A stretch of 64,000 nucleotides of DNA, taken from NCBI RefSeq assembly GCF_042663585.1, contig NZ_JBHTAN010000006.1, positions 2,666,001 through 2,730,000 of the forward strand, in the 5' to 3' direction. Below, in pieces: positions 43,825 through 53,540 of the stretch. The position numbers and the translations under genes were made by a program. This DNA is from Natranaeroarchaeum sp042663585. GTDB taxonomy: Archaea; Halobacteriota; Halobacteria; Halobacteriales; Natronoarchaeaceae. Below the pieces are notes generated by a model. The model did no database searches, was not told the origin of the DNA, and saw only the letters and a program-made list of their open reading frames with translations. How positions within the stretch are numbered: the first letter of the stretch is position 1; every line of letters begins with the position of its first letter.

Positions 43825-44886
43825 GTGACGACCTGTAACGATCTTCATCATAACCAGCCGGTACCGGGGTCGTTGGAGGTCCGTATTTATCGAATAGATA
43901 CCGATCCAGCACCTCCGCGCGAGGTAGAACTCTACGCTACAGATACGGAACAAAACGATCTAAAAGTCGTCATCTGGGAGAAACATAGTATCTCAGGCGA
44001 CTGGCACCCTGGCGGTGATTACAAAATCACTGGAGGACGTGTCCAGCGATATGATGACGTGTCTGGGCCTGAAGTACGCATCCACAGCAATGACAAATTC
44101 ACCATCGAACGTCTTGATAGCATTTCGACCCCGACACGATTGCTCGTCGTCGGTGACACGCATATTGGGTACCGACACCGGGATCGATCAGAGAAGCCGA
44201 CTTGGGCGCGTTCCGTCGATGCTCGCAAAGGCTTCAATCAAGCTCTCGATATTGCGCGAGAGCACTCAGTCGATGCCATTCTCCATGCGGGAGACGTCTT
44301 CGACCACAAAGCAACAGACTCCGACTGTGTAACCGTTACAGAAGACCTCGTCGACCCGTTGAAAGACAACATTCCGCTCTACTATATCCGAGGAAACCAT
44401 GACACGGAGTACGGTATCGAAAGCCTCCAGATGTTCGCGGACGGGGCCGAAATGCGGCTTCGACTGGGCACCGACCCAATTACGCTGGATAATCCGACTA
44501 CCAATCTATTCGGGATTGACTACACCGCTGGAAACTTGCCAGATGTCGATCTGGACTCTTTCGTATTAGCATCCACTGACCAGAATATCCTCGTTCTCCA
44601 CGAAAAGCCGTACCCCCTCGTCGATGAACAAGGCTCGCTCATTTACGATGACGGGGCCAACGTATCTGATCTTCTTGCCTCGGTATCAGCCAATATCGAT
44701 CTCATCGTGACCGGACATATGCACGTCGGCACACGGGGTCGCATCCCTGGACACGATATTCCCGTTATTGTCACAGGTCCAACCGCGAGGATTAGCCAGT
44801 ACAAGAAGGACAATCGCCCATCAGTCTGGCTGGTGACGGTCTCTGAGCACGATCTCTCGATTGACCGGATCAAACTCGGCTCCTAA
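43825..44886 (+). CDS. OB-fold plus calcineurin-like nuclease (Mre11/DP1-like)
   Basis: From GTG 43825 the protein is 353 aa. The N-terminal third looks like an OB fold (VELYATDTEQNDLKVVIWE, KITGGRVQRYDD). The rest is a metallophosphoesterase with VVGDTHIGYRH, HAGDVFDHK, YIRGNHDTEYG and TGHMHVGTRG, as in Mre11/SbcD. The layout also resembles PolD small subunits. It may process DNA ends of the element or invaders. Confidence 0.78.
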   Translation: MTTCNDLHHNQPVPGSLEVRIYRIDTDPAPPREVELYATDTEQNDLKVVIWEKHSISGDWHPGGDYKITGGRVQRYDDVSGPEVRIHSNDKFTIERLDSISTPTRLLVVGDTHIGYRHRDRSEKPTWARSVDARKGFNQALDIAREHSVDAILHAGDVFDHKATDSDCVTVTEDLVDPLKDNIPLYYIRGNHDTEYGIESLQMFADGAEMRLRLGTDPITLDNPTTNLFGIDYTAGNLPDVDLDSFVLASTDQNILVLHEKPYPLVDEQGSLIYDDGANVSDLLASVSANIDLIVTGHMHVGTRGRIPGHDIPVIVTGPTARISQYKKDNRPSVWLVTVSEHDLSIDRIKLGS

Positions 44887-45038
44887 ACCGACCGGGAGAC
44901 TATACTCTAACTGACCCGGATGCCATCAAAAGTGGATGTTTGCGCCGAGTAAATCCGCCCGTCAAACCAGCCAATCCGCTCGCCGGGATTGACTTTTACC
45001 ACCAAGATATATCAGCTATCCCCACAACCGGTGTAAGT

Positions 45039-48000
45039 ATGCCTTTAGGTTTCCTCCAATCTCGTAGCGGCCGTCCGTGGACGTACGACAGGACGGACGC
45101 CGAATTTGAGTTTTATCAAGGAGAAGGATCCAGCGCGTTAGAGATTGTCGTCGTCGATCACGGCGAACGCCCAAATAAGGATTTCCTCCAGCGAACCTAC
45201 ACCGACCGGCGAGGCGGTCGGGTCAACCCGATTCTCGTGGTCGCGCTCTACGATGACAAGGTCGGCCTGTGTGGGCCAAGCGGCGAAGACCCGCCCGTGT
45301 TTCGTGACGTCGACCGCGGCCAAGCCGAGCGCGTCTGTGACGCCGCTCTGAAAAAGCCAGATCGACACGTCGCTCAGTCGTTCCTTTCGAATACACTCCC
45401 ACAGCTTGACGAGGAGCTTGCGGGCCTACGGAACCAGGGCCTCCTATCGACGCACGAACTCAGGGTTGGGGTACCGGACCGCGATGATTGGGAGGAAGCT
45501 ACTGAACGCGCTCAACAGGCCCTCACGGACGACCCGCGAGAATTGGTGAAGGGACTGAATTACGAGATAGACCGGCTTACTGACCAGAGCTACGTCCTCA
45601 AGGACACCAGTGACGGCCACGAACGGGCCGTGGCTATGTTCCTCCAGGAGGACGAGTCGTTCGACCGCAAACAGGATCGCTTTGTCAACAAGTCGCCGGT
45701 AGCGTACGCGCTCAACGAAGCCGATAAGCGAAATCTGGACTACGTCATCGGGAGTAGCGGCGACACGCTTCGGCTGTACACGACGAACCCAGAAGCTGGC
45801 TTCGGCTCACGCGGTCGCACCGACACGTACGTCGAGGTGAACACGAACCTCCTGGCCGACGAGAAGGCGGCGTACCTCTGGCTGTTGTTCTCGGCAAATG
45901 CCCTCCGCGACGACGGTGCCCTTCATCAGATTATGGAGGACTCGAAGGAGTACGCCGCCGACCTCGGTGGGCGTCTCCGGAACCGCATCTACGACGACGT
46001 CATTCCCGACCTCGCGGAAGCTATCGCGGAGGCACGGGACATCGACGACCCGACGAAGGAAGAACTCGACCAGACCTACGAGATGGCGCTCTTTCTCCTC
46101 TACCGCCTCCTGTTCATCGCCTACGCCGAGGACGAGGAGTTCCTCCCGCGCCGGCGGAACGGTCGCTACGATAAGCACTCGCTGAAACAGAAGGCCCACG
46201 ATCTTCACGAACTCGTCCAGGAGGGCGGTGAGTTTGACGACTCTTTCTACGACCACTGGGACGACGTGATGCGGCTCTCGCGTGCTATCCACCACGGTCA
46301 CGAAGAAATGGGACTCCCCGCCTACGAGGGGCGGATTCTGTCCGAAGATGCGGACGTTTCCGAAGCGGGTGCGCGGCTTTCGGACATCCGGCTGAACAAC
46401 GCCGAGTTCGGACCAGTACTGTTCCGGTTGCTCGTCGACGAGACCGAAGACGGGTATCAAGGCCCGGTCGACTTCCGAAACATCGGCGTCCGCGAGTTCG
46501 GAGTTATATATGAAGGGCTACTCGAATCAGAACTCTCCGTGGCTGAACAACCGCTGACTACAGACAAAGATGGGCACTATGAACCCGTCGAGAGTGGTGG
46601 CCAGCAAACACTCGGGGATGATGACGAGGACATTGTGGTTGAGGAGGGGGAAGTCTACCTCCACGGCCAGTCCGGTGAGCGAAAGGCCACTGGTACTTAC
46701 TACACCAAGACGCGATTCGTAGAGCACCTATTGGAACATTCGCTTGAGCCCGCGCTTGACGATCATATCAATCGTATCGATAGACTTCGGGAGGAGGAAG
46801 GCGAGAATGCCGCCGCCGAGGCTTTCTTCGACATCCGTGTTTCGGACATCGCCATGGGGTCTGGTCACTTTCTTGTCGGGGCGGTAGACCGGATTGAAAC
46901 ACGGCTCCGTGCATATCTCACTGAAAACCAACTCACGCCCGTTGAGGAGGAGCTGGATAATCTCAGAGATGCCGCTGAGGATGCATTTGAGAATGAAGAA
47001 TACACACCAAATATTGAACAGGGACAACTCCTCCGTCGTCAGGTTGCTCGACGTTGTGTCTACGGAGTAGATATGAACCCACTCGCCACTGAATTGGCCC
47101 GCCTATCCATCTGGGTTCACACGTTTGTCCCAGGTCTTCCGCTCACGTTCCTTGATTATAATCTCGTAACGGGCGATTCACTTGCGGGTATTGGGACGCT
47201 TGGTGAGGTGACTGACATCCTCGATGTAGAACAGTCGTCCCTGGGTATGTTTGCTGGTGGACAGAGTGTGATGGGTGAAATTCGAGACGACATCTCACGT
47301 CTGGGAAACTTTGCTGATGCCAGTGCTGAACAAGTTCAGGAGGCACGAGAAACGCGAGCGGAGATTGAAGAAAAATTAGAGGAAGTTCGAGCACGTTTTG
47401 ATGTGCTTTCCGCTTCGAGGATTGATGATGATATTGATACAGACCCTATTTCAGATACGGGTATCGATATAACGGAAGAAGAATGCTACGAGAAAGCACA
47501 AAACGTATTGGAGACGATTGATCCCCTCCATTTCCCAGCTTCGTTCCCCGAGGTGTTTGATGGCGACAAATCCGGGTTTGATGTAATCGTAGGGAATCCC
47601 CCTTGGGAGAAGACACAAATAGAGCGGCATGAGTTCTGGGGGAGGTACCATCCTGGTCTTCGTGGCGTCTCACAACGCGAACGCGAAGATATTATGGACG
47701 AGCTTGAGGAGGATCGCCCAGACCTGGCGGCCGAGTTTGAGCGACTGAAACGTGAGGAGGAACAGCGCGGAAAAATTCTCACAAATGGGCCGTATCCAGG
47801 TATTGGAAAGTCTCATCCTGATCTCTACAAAGCATTCTCTTGGCGATTTTGGAGCTTGATTTCGGATCAAGGCTCCGTCGGGGTTGTGCTCCCGCGTAGC
47901 GGATTTGTGGGACCGGGGATGGAACAGTTCAGAAAGGAGGTACTGGATGACGGAATAGTCAGAGACCTAACCTTTGTGAAAAACAAATCGGGATGGGTAT

Positions 48001-49034
48001 TCGAGGGCGTAGAGCACCGATATACGATTGCCCTATTCTCGTTTGCCAAGGACAAAAGTGGGGAGAACAAACGTATCCCACTCCGTGGCCCATATCCTGA
48101 CGCACAAAGTTTTGAAGAAGGTGTTAGTTCTGATCCACCGACATTCCCCGTGGAAAAAGCAAAAGGTTGGGCTGGTTCAGCAACAATTCCATTACTACCG
48201 GCCAGGCCTGTAGCGGTTGATGTGTTCAATCAATTGGAATCACACCCTCGGTTGGACTTGGATGAGGAGGGCGAGTGGCGTACAGTTCCCCTCCAAGAGT
48301 TCAACGCGACGACAGACAAAGAGATGGACGATGGAACGCAAGTTATGCACTTTGTCAAGGATCCTCCGGACAACTACTGGCCGGTTTACAAGGGGGAATC
48401 CTTTGAGATATGGAATCCTGAAACAGGGACTTACTATGCATGGGTCGATCCCGATGTGACCATCACATATGCTCAAGAAAAGAGAGAGAGCTCGTATCAC
48501 TATGCCGGAAGTCGGTCTCCTTACTCAGACATGTCTGAGGATTGGGTATATAATGAGGACACCCTCCCTTGCTTTGGACCAAGAATAGCTTTCCGCGATG
48601 TAGCACGGAGTACAGACACGCGGACGATGATTGCCTCGCTCGTCCCACCTAAGCTGTTTCTGACGCACAAAGCGCCGACACTCATCTGGCCACGAGGTGA
48701 TGAGCGGGACGAAGCTTACCTACTGGGAGTCCTCTCATCAATCCCACTTGATTGGTATGCGAGGCGGTTTGTTGAGTTGACAATGAGCTTCGGAATTTTC
48801 AACTCATTCCCTATTCCGCGCCCTAATGATACGGATCCTCTCCGTCAACGTGTTATCGAGCTTTCCGGCCGTTTGGCCGCTGTCGATGACCGTTATAGTG
48901 ATTGGGCGGAAGCGGTTGGCGTCGAATACGGCCCACTTGACGAGGAAACGAAACAGGAGAAAATCTACGAACTGGATGCGGTTGTTGCTCACCTCTACGG
49001 CTTGACCCGCGAGCACGTTGAGGGGCCGTGTTGA
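45039..49034 (+). CDS. PglX/Eco57I-like adenine methyltransferase, C-terminus cut by an IS
   Basis: The ATG at 45039 (MPLGFLQSRSG) has a TATA-like GATATATC about 27 nt upstream, unlike the earlier frame start at 44940. The 1331-residue protein has N-terminal regions unlike common nucleases (1-300), a long helical region, then an N6-adenine MTase with motif I DIAMGSGHFLVG (about 603) and motif IV VGNPPWEK (about 850), followed by a target-recognition-like region. The last codons read GPC from the IS; the native tail continues at 49964. It should methylate adenine in a specific site for self/non-self marking. Confidence 0.85.
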   Translation: MPLGFLQSRSGRPWTYDRTDAEFEFYQGEGSSALEIVVVDHGERPNKDFLQRTYTDRRGGRVNPILVVALYDDKVGLCGPSGEDPPVFRDVDRGQAERVCDAALKKPDRHVAQSFLSNTLPQLDEELAGLRNQGLLSTHELRVGVPDRDDWEEATERAQQALTDDPRELVKGLNYEIDRLTDQSYVLKDTSDGHERAVAMFLQEDESFDRKQDRFVNKSPVAYALNEADKRNLDYVIGSSGDTLRLYTTNPEAGFGSRGRTDTYVEVNTNLLADEKAAYLWLLFSANALRDDGALHQIMEDSKEYAADLGGRLRNRIYDDVIPDLAEAIAEARDIDDPTKEELDQTYEMALFLLYRLLFIAYAEDEEFLPRRRNGRYDKHSLKQKAHDLHELVQEGGEFDDSFYDHWDDVMRLSRAIHHGHEEMGLPAYEGRILSEDADVSEAGARLSDIRLNNAEFGPVLFRLLVDETEDGYQGPVDFRNIGVREFGVIYEGLLESELSVAEQPLTTDKDGHYEPVESGGQQTLGDDDEDIVVEEGEVYLHGQSGERKATGTYYTKTRFVEHLLEHSLEPALDDHINRIDRLREEEGENAAAEAFFDIRVSDIAMGSGHFLVGAVDRIETRLRAYLTENQLTPVEEELDNLRDAAEDAFENEEYTPNIEQGQLLRRQVARRCVYGVDMNPLATELARLSIWVHTFVPGLPLTFLDYNLVTGDSLAGIGTLGEVTDILDVEQSSLGMFAGGQSVMGEIRDDISRLGNFADASAEQVQEARETRAEIEEKLEEVRARFDVLSASRIDDDIDTDPISDTGIDITEEECYEKAQNVLETIDPLHFPASFPEVFDGDKSGFDVIVGNPPWEKTQIERHEFWGRYHPGLRGVSQREREDIMDELEEDRPDLAAEFERLKREEEQRGKILTNGPYPGIGKSHPDLYKAFSWRFWSLISDQGSVGVVLPRSGFVGPGMEQFRKEVLDDGIVRDLTFVKNKSGWVFEGVEHRYTIALFSFAKDKSGENKRIPLRGPYPDAQSFEEGVSSDPPTFPVEKAKGWAGSATIPLLPARPVAVDVFNQLESHPRLDLDEEGEWRTVPLQEFNATTDKEMDDGTQVMHFVKDPPDNYWPVYKGESFEIWNPETGTYYAWVDPDVTITYAQEKRESSYHYAGSRSPYSDMSEDWVYNEDTLPCFGPRIAFRDVARSTDTRTMIASLVPPKLFLTHKAPTLIWPRGDERDEAYLLGVLSSIPLDWYARRFVELTMSFGIFNSFPIPRPNDTDPLRQRVIELSGRLAAVDDRYSDWAEAVGVEYGPLDEETKQEKIYELDAVVAHLYGLTREHVEGPC
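49016..49023. repeat. IS target-site duplication, left copy
   Basis: CGTTGAGG, repeated at 49963-49970 on the other side of the IS. Confidence 0.88.
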
Positions 49035-49962
49035 ATCGCTGTAAGGCGTTGGAATTCATTGTTTGACGAAGCGCTTTATGTTATAGACAACACACATCAA
49101 GGCAATCTCGCGGAACTCACGGAACCAAGACCGCGCTCGCACGGCGAAGCCGAGCGAGCGCTTCACAGCCGAGTTCACGGTTTCGGTCATAGAGCGCTGA
49201 TTGTAGCGGTTTTCGTCGATTCTGGCGTTGTGTGCGTGGTCGTACGGCGCGAAGATACGATGCTTGATCAGTGGTCTGATGTCGAGATCACGTAGTGCTT
49301 CACGGAGTGACTGCTTGTCATAACCTTTATCGGCGGCAAGAGACCGCAGATCGCCCGCATTCCGGCGGGCGATCTGCTCGGCAAGGTCTGCGTCGCTTCC
49401 TTCCCGGTTCGTCGAGCAGTGTACGTCAAGGACGGCTTGAGACTCTGTATCGACGAGTTTCGTGACTTTGAGTTTCTGGACGCGGTAGCTGATTCGCTGG
49501 CAGTAGTGGCGGCTCGCAGCTGATCGTTCGTAGAATGTTGCGTCAATAGCTCCGTGTTTCGAGGGATCGTGCAGCTGCGCCGACTGGCGCAGCAGCACTC
49601 GGCAGACGCTCATACTGATTCGGTCGAACGCTTTACACAACGTGGATGGAGAGGGAGATCGGCCGCGCTGAGGCCGATCTCCCCGGTTATTTGTGGCATT
49701 TCCTTGAGCAGGTCAATCGTCATCCGGTAGGACGCATCGAGGTAAATCCGTAGACAATGTAGGGAAACAAGAGCATAGTCGGCGAATCCGCCGCCACCTT
49801 CCGGGGCGGCGGATTCGCTTCCATCGCCAGTAACGTTTTGAGCAATCGGCACAACTTCCCCAGTGAAGCGGGAGATTTGCGTCATAGACACTCGCATCCT
49901 CCCGCTTCAACTCCTTTGATTTACTGACTCGTTCCGCCGCTATCTAGTGATTCAACGCAGCC
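49024..49962 (-). mobile_element. IS5-family insertion sequence, 939 bp
   Basis: Imperfect ends GGCCGTGTTGAATCGCTG and, reverse-complemented, GGCTGCGTTGAATCACTA enclose a DDE transposase on the minus strand. The 8-bp duplication and IS5/IS1031-like transposase place it with haloarchaeal ISH1-type elements. It sits in the 3' end of the methyltransferase gene. Confidence 0.88.
49056..49897 (-). pseudogene. frameshifted IS5-like transposase
   Basis: The N-terminal half reads from 49897 (or 49885) to about 49665 and ends ...MPQITGEIGLSAADLP; the C-terminal half continues in another frame, STLCKAFDRISM..., to 49056. Joined, they give an ordinary IS5 transposase with DDE residues in AIDATFY, ADKGYDK and TETVNSA. 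A one-base shift near 49660 separates them. It could be a mutation or, less likely, a programmed shift. Confidence 0.82.
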
Positions 49963-49970
49963 CGTTGAGG
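49963..49970. repeat. IS target-site duplication, right copy
   Basis: CGTTGAGG matching 49016-49023. Removing the IS and one copy restores the methyltransferase frame. Confidence 0.88.
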
Positions 49971-50119
49971 TGATCTTCGAGACCTTCCATAACGGATGGG
50001 ACTACGAAGAACGGTTAGAGCACGTTCTCGACTACTACGCAAGCTGGGCGGACCGACTGGACCTCGACCACACCAACCGCGAGGCGGAACAAGCGGCTGG
50101 CACCAGAAACGATGACTGA
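49964..50119 (+). pseudogene. detached 3' tail of the methyltransferase gene
   Basis: In-frame translation gives VEVIFETFHNGWDYEERLEH and more, 51 residues, typical of the tail of PglX-like proteins, with stop at 50117-50119. Joined to REH of the main part it makes about 1377 residues. The stop overlaps the helicase ATG at 50112. Confidence 0.85.
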
Positions 50120-53100
50120 ACGGCCACAGGTCGTCGACAACCGGGACGGCAACACGCTTGCCACCGCTATCAACGCCTATCTCTCGGATCTGGATGAGCG
50201 GCTGGCAAACGACCCCGATCTCGACATTGTCACCGGCTACTTCAACCCGAGAGGGTACTTTTCGGTCGCTGAAGGACTGGAACACGTTGACCAAGTTCGC
50301 CTTCTAATCGGTGCCCAGCCCGACCAAGAGGGCAAGGAACGCTGGCGACAACCAGAGGAACCACGAGGGGAAGCGTACGAACGCAAGCGCATCGAGGAGG
50401 CACTCCAGACGCTGGATCAGAATCTCGAACGCGACCGGGACTTGCTTGGCTTCTCGCGTGATGTTGATCAAGGGCTTCAGGAACTCGTGGATTTCCTCCG
50501 GAGCGACCGTGTGGAGGTGCGCCGCCACGAGGATAGCTTTGTCCACGGGAAGGCATATTTGTTCTCGGACAGTCAGGGGGCGATTGCTGGATCATCGAAT
50601 TTCACCGGCGCGGGACTGAACTCGAATCTGGAGCTAAACCTCGGTACCTACGATCCCCACGTAACCGGGCGCGTCAACGATTGGTTCGAAGACCTCTGGG
50701 AAGAAAGCGAACCGTTCGACCTCGCCAGTCTCTACGAGGAACGATTCGAGCCCTACGATCCTCACCTCATCTACCTCCGGGTGCTCTACGAACGGTACGG
50801 GGATGAACTGGAGGAGGAGCGAGAGGACGACGGAGGTGCCATCAACCTGACCAACTTCCAGCAAGACAGTGTCAGGCGGGCTAACCGGTTCCTCGACAAA
50901 CACAACGGCGTCATCATTGCTGACGAGGTCGGGCTCGGGAAGACGTACATCGGTGGTAAGCTCCTCGAACAGTACGTCCAGGAGAACCGACAGCGTGCTC
51001 TCGTCGTTGCACCAGCGTACCTCCGTGATGGAATGTGGGAACAGAAGCCGGCTGAGTGGGGCGTACAATTCGAGACGGTATCCTACGCTGAACTCCGGAA
51101 CGACAGCCAACTCGGCGGCGACGCCAACAACCTCAGTCTTCCTGTCGACGAGTACCAGTTGGTTGTCATCGACGAGGCCCATGCGTTCCGCAATCCCGGA
51201 ACCCAGCAATCCCACGCACTCCGGACGCTCCTCCGGGGTGATCCCCCTAAGGACGTGGTTATGCTCACGGCCACGCCGGTCAACAACTCGCTCTGGGACC
51301 TGTACTACCTCCTGAATTACTTCATCAGGAACGATGCGGCCTTTGCCAACGAAGGTATCCGGTCGCTTCGAGACCAGTTCAAGGAGGCTCAGGCGGAGGA
51401 CCCGTCGGACCTCAGTCCCGATATGCTGTTCGACGTCCTTGACCAGACGACCGTGCGTCGGACCCGACGGTTCATCAAGAACCACTATGAGAACGCGACG
51501 ATGCCCGATGGTGACGGTGGAGAAGTTCGGATTAACTTCCCTGACCCGAAGCCTCAGCGTGTCGATTACACTTTCACAGAGACGTTCGGCGACGAATATT
51601 TCCACGATGTCGCGGAAGGGCTGGCGGCTGGCGACCGTGACGAAGCCGAGCTCACGCTGGCTCGATACCGTCCATCGTACTACCTTGAAGGTGAGGAAGA
51701 CGCTTCGGAACTCTCACTGGTCGGGCTGTTGCGGACGGGCCTCCTCAAGCGGTTCGAGTCGTCGAGCTACGCTTTCAAGAACACCCTCGACGGGATGATC
51801 TCGCAATACCGGATTGCACTCCAACTCATAGAGGAGGGCTATTTCCCTGAGACAAATGCGATTGACGAGTGGGTTGAAACGGATAGTGACGAAGGGATGG
51901 AGGAAGTCTTCGACGAGGCAAGCGACGGGAATATCTCGCTGGCGGCGGCGGATGCTGATCCCGCCGAGCTTCGGGCTGACCTGGAACACGACATCGAGAT
52001 GCTGGAGCGGTGGCGTGATGGAGCACAGGCGGTCAGCCGAGACGATGACGAGAAGCTTCACGCCCTCCGCGATACGCTTGAAGACATCGTTGAGACGGCA
52101 AGAGAGGACGCTGAGGCTCGACAAATCTCTGACGAGGACATCGAGTCGGCCTTCCGTCAGAACCGTAAGGTGCTGTTGTTCTCCTACTACGAGGACACCG
52201 TCGATTGGATTTACGAGTACTTGGAGTCCATCGTCAGCGAGGACGAAGACTTGTCGTGTTATGAGGGTCGCATCGCCGCTGTGTCCGGCGACGGCTCGAA
52301 GTACGGTGTCACACGCGAGGAAGCCGTCCACGGGTTCGCACCGAACTCAGGCGATGCCCCACCGGACGCCACTGACGAGTTTGATATTCTGATTGCGACG
52401 GATGTCCTGGGTCAGGGGGTCAACCTCCAAGAGGCGCGAAACGTCATCAACTACGACCTCCCGTGGAACCCGATGCGCGTGGTTCAGCGGAACGGGCGTA
52501 TCGACCGCGTTAATTCCCCGCACTCGGAAATCTACCCATTCTCGTTCTTCCCCGAGGATCGACTGGATGATCTTCTTGAGCTCGAACACCGGGTTCGAGA
52601 GAAACTCACCCAGGCGGCACGCTCGATTGGGGTGAGTGGGGGTGTTATCCCAGATATGGAGACCCTCAACCAGAACTTCGCTGAGAAGGTCGAAGAAATA
52701 GATTCGATTCAGCGAGAGGAATCAGACTTCTACGAACAAGGCGGAGCTGAGGCGGCGGCCTATTCCGGCGAGGAATATCGCCAGGAACTCCGTGAGGGAT
52801 TGGAGGACCGTGAGGACCAGATTACGTCGCTTCCGTGGGCCGCTGGGTCTGGGTTCCGTGGCGAAGACCCGGGCTATTTTTTCTGTGCTCGGGTCGGTGA
52901 CGAGGTGTTCATGCGGTTCGTCCCACACGAGATGGATGGGGACGACGAACTGGTTCAGGACACTCTGACCTGTTTGAAGCGTATCGAATGCTCTCGTGAT
53001 ACTGAACGGGCTCTCCCAGATGGAATGCGAGAGCAAATCTACGGTGCGTGGGAGACGGCACAGGAGGACATCTATCGCCAATGGCAAGAACAGACAGACC

Positions 53101-53483
53101 CGTTGAATGTTCAGCCTGACATTCGCCGACTGTTCCGTGAGGTCGGCCAGCATCTTCGTGACCACTGGCCGGATGATATGACCCAGGACGAGCTTCAAGA
53201 GACTGTGGAGGCTGTAGAGGCTCCGTGGGGTCGCAAGTACGAACGTGAGCTTCGAGAAATCTACGAGGACGAGTCTCTCGGCCCTATCGAAAAGTCACGG
53301 GAGCTGGTCGACAAGGTAGAGGAATTGGGGCTACAGCCATTCGAGGCTCCTGATCCACTCCCACCGATTGAGGAAGACGAGGTGAAGTTGGTCTGTTGGA
53401 TGATTGTGGCTCCTGAGGAAGATCAGGATGATCAGGAAGACCGACCTGGACTGGTGTCACAAGTTACGTTTGACACTTCATAG
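50112..53483 (+). CDS. PLD-nuclease/SNF2-helicase fusion
   Basis: The 1123-residue protein has an N-terminal PLD-family domain with the HxK motif in FVHGKAYLF (about 144) and SSNFT (about 163), then an SNF2/SF2 helicase: ADEVGLGKT (about 271), IDEAHAF (about 354), TATPVNN, and LGQGVNLQEA...VVQRNGRIDR (about 767-800). The remaining 320 residues are unassigned. PLD domains act as Mg-independent nucleases (as in BfiI). Start overlaps the ancestral methyltransferase stop by 8 nt, so the two were translationally coupled before the IS arrived. Confidence 0.9.
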   Translation: MTERPQVVDNRDGNTLATAINAYLSDLDERLANDPDLDIVTGYFNPRGYFSVAEGLEHVDQVRLLIGAQPDQEGKERWRQPEEPRGEAYERKRIEEALQTLDQNLERDRDLLGFSRDVDQGLQELVDFLRSDRVEVRRHEDSFVHGKAYLFSDSQGAIAGSSNFTGAGLNSNLELNLGTYDPHVTGRVNDWFEDLWEESEPFDLASLYEERFEPYDPHLIYLRVLYERYGDELEEEREDDGGAINLTNFQQDSVRRANRFLDKHNGVIIADEVGLGKTYIGGKLLEQYVQENRQRALVVAPAYLRDGMWEQKPAEWGVQFETVSYAELRNDSQLGGDANNLSLPVDEYQLVVIDEAHAFRNPGTQQSHALRTLLRGDPPKDVVMLTATPVNNSLWDLYYLLNYFIRNDAAFANEGIRSLRDQFKEAQAEDPSDLSPDMLFDVLDQTTVRRTRRFIKNHYENATMPDGDGGEVRINFPDPKPQRVDYTFTETFGDEYFHDVAEGLAAGDRDEAELTLARYRPSYYLEGEEDASELSLVGLLRTGLLKRFESSSYAFKNTLDGMISQYRIALQLIEEGYFPETNAIDEWVETDSDEGMEEVFDEASDGNISLAAADADPAELRADLEHDIEMLERWRDGAQAVSRDDDEKLHALRDTLEDIVETAREDAEARQISDEDIESAFRQNRKVLLFSYYEDTVDWIYEYLESIVSEDEDLSCYEGRIAAVSGDGSKYGVTREEAVHGFAPNSGDAPPDATDEFDILIATDVLGQGVNLQEARNVINYDLPWNPMRVVQRNGRIDRVNSPHSEIYPFSFFPEDRLDDLLELEHRVREKLTQAARSIGVSGGVIPDMETLNQNFAEKVEEIDSIQREESDFYEQGGAEAAAYSGEEYRQELREGLEDREDQITSLPWAAGSGFRGEDPGYFFCARVGDEVFMRFVPHEMDGDDELVQDTLTCLKRIECSRDTERALPDGMREQIYGAWETAQEDIYRQWQEQTDPLNVQPDIRRLFREVGQHLRDHWPDDMTQDELQETVEAVEAPWGRKYERELREIYEDESLGPIEKSRELVDKVEELGLQPFEAPDPLPPIEEDEVKLVCWMIVAPEEDQDDQEDRPGLVSQVTFDTS

Positions 53484-53540
53484 TCTGGACAGCAATTCCC
53501 CCCGAATTTAATTGTCTACCAAGGAAACACGTTGTGATAC

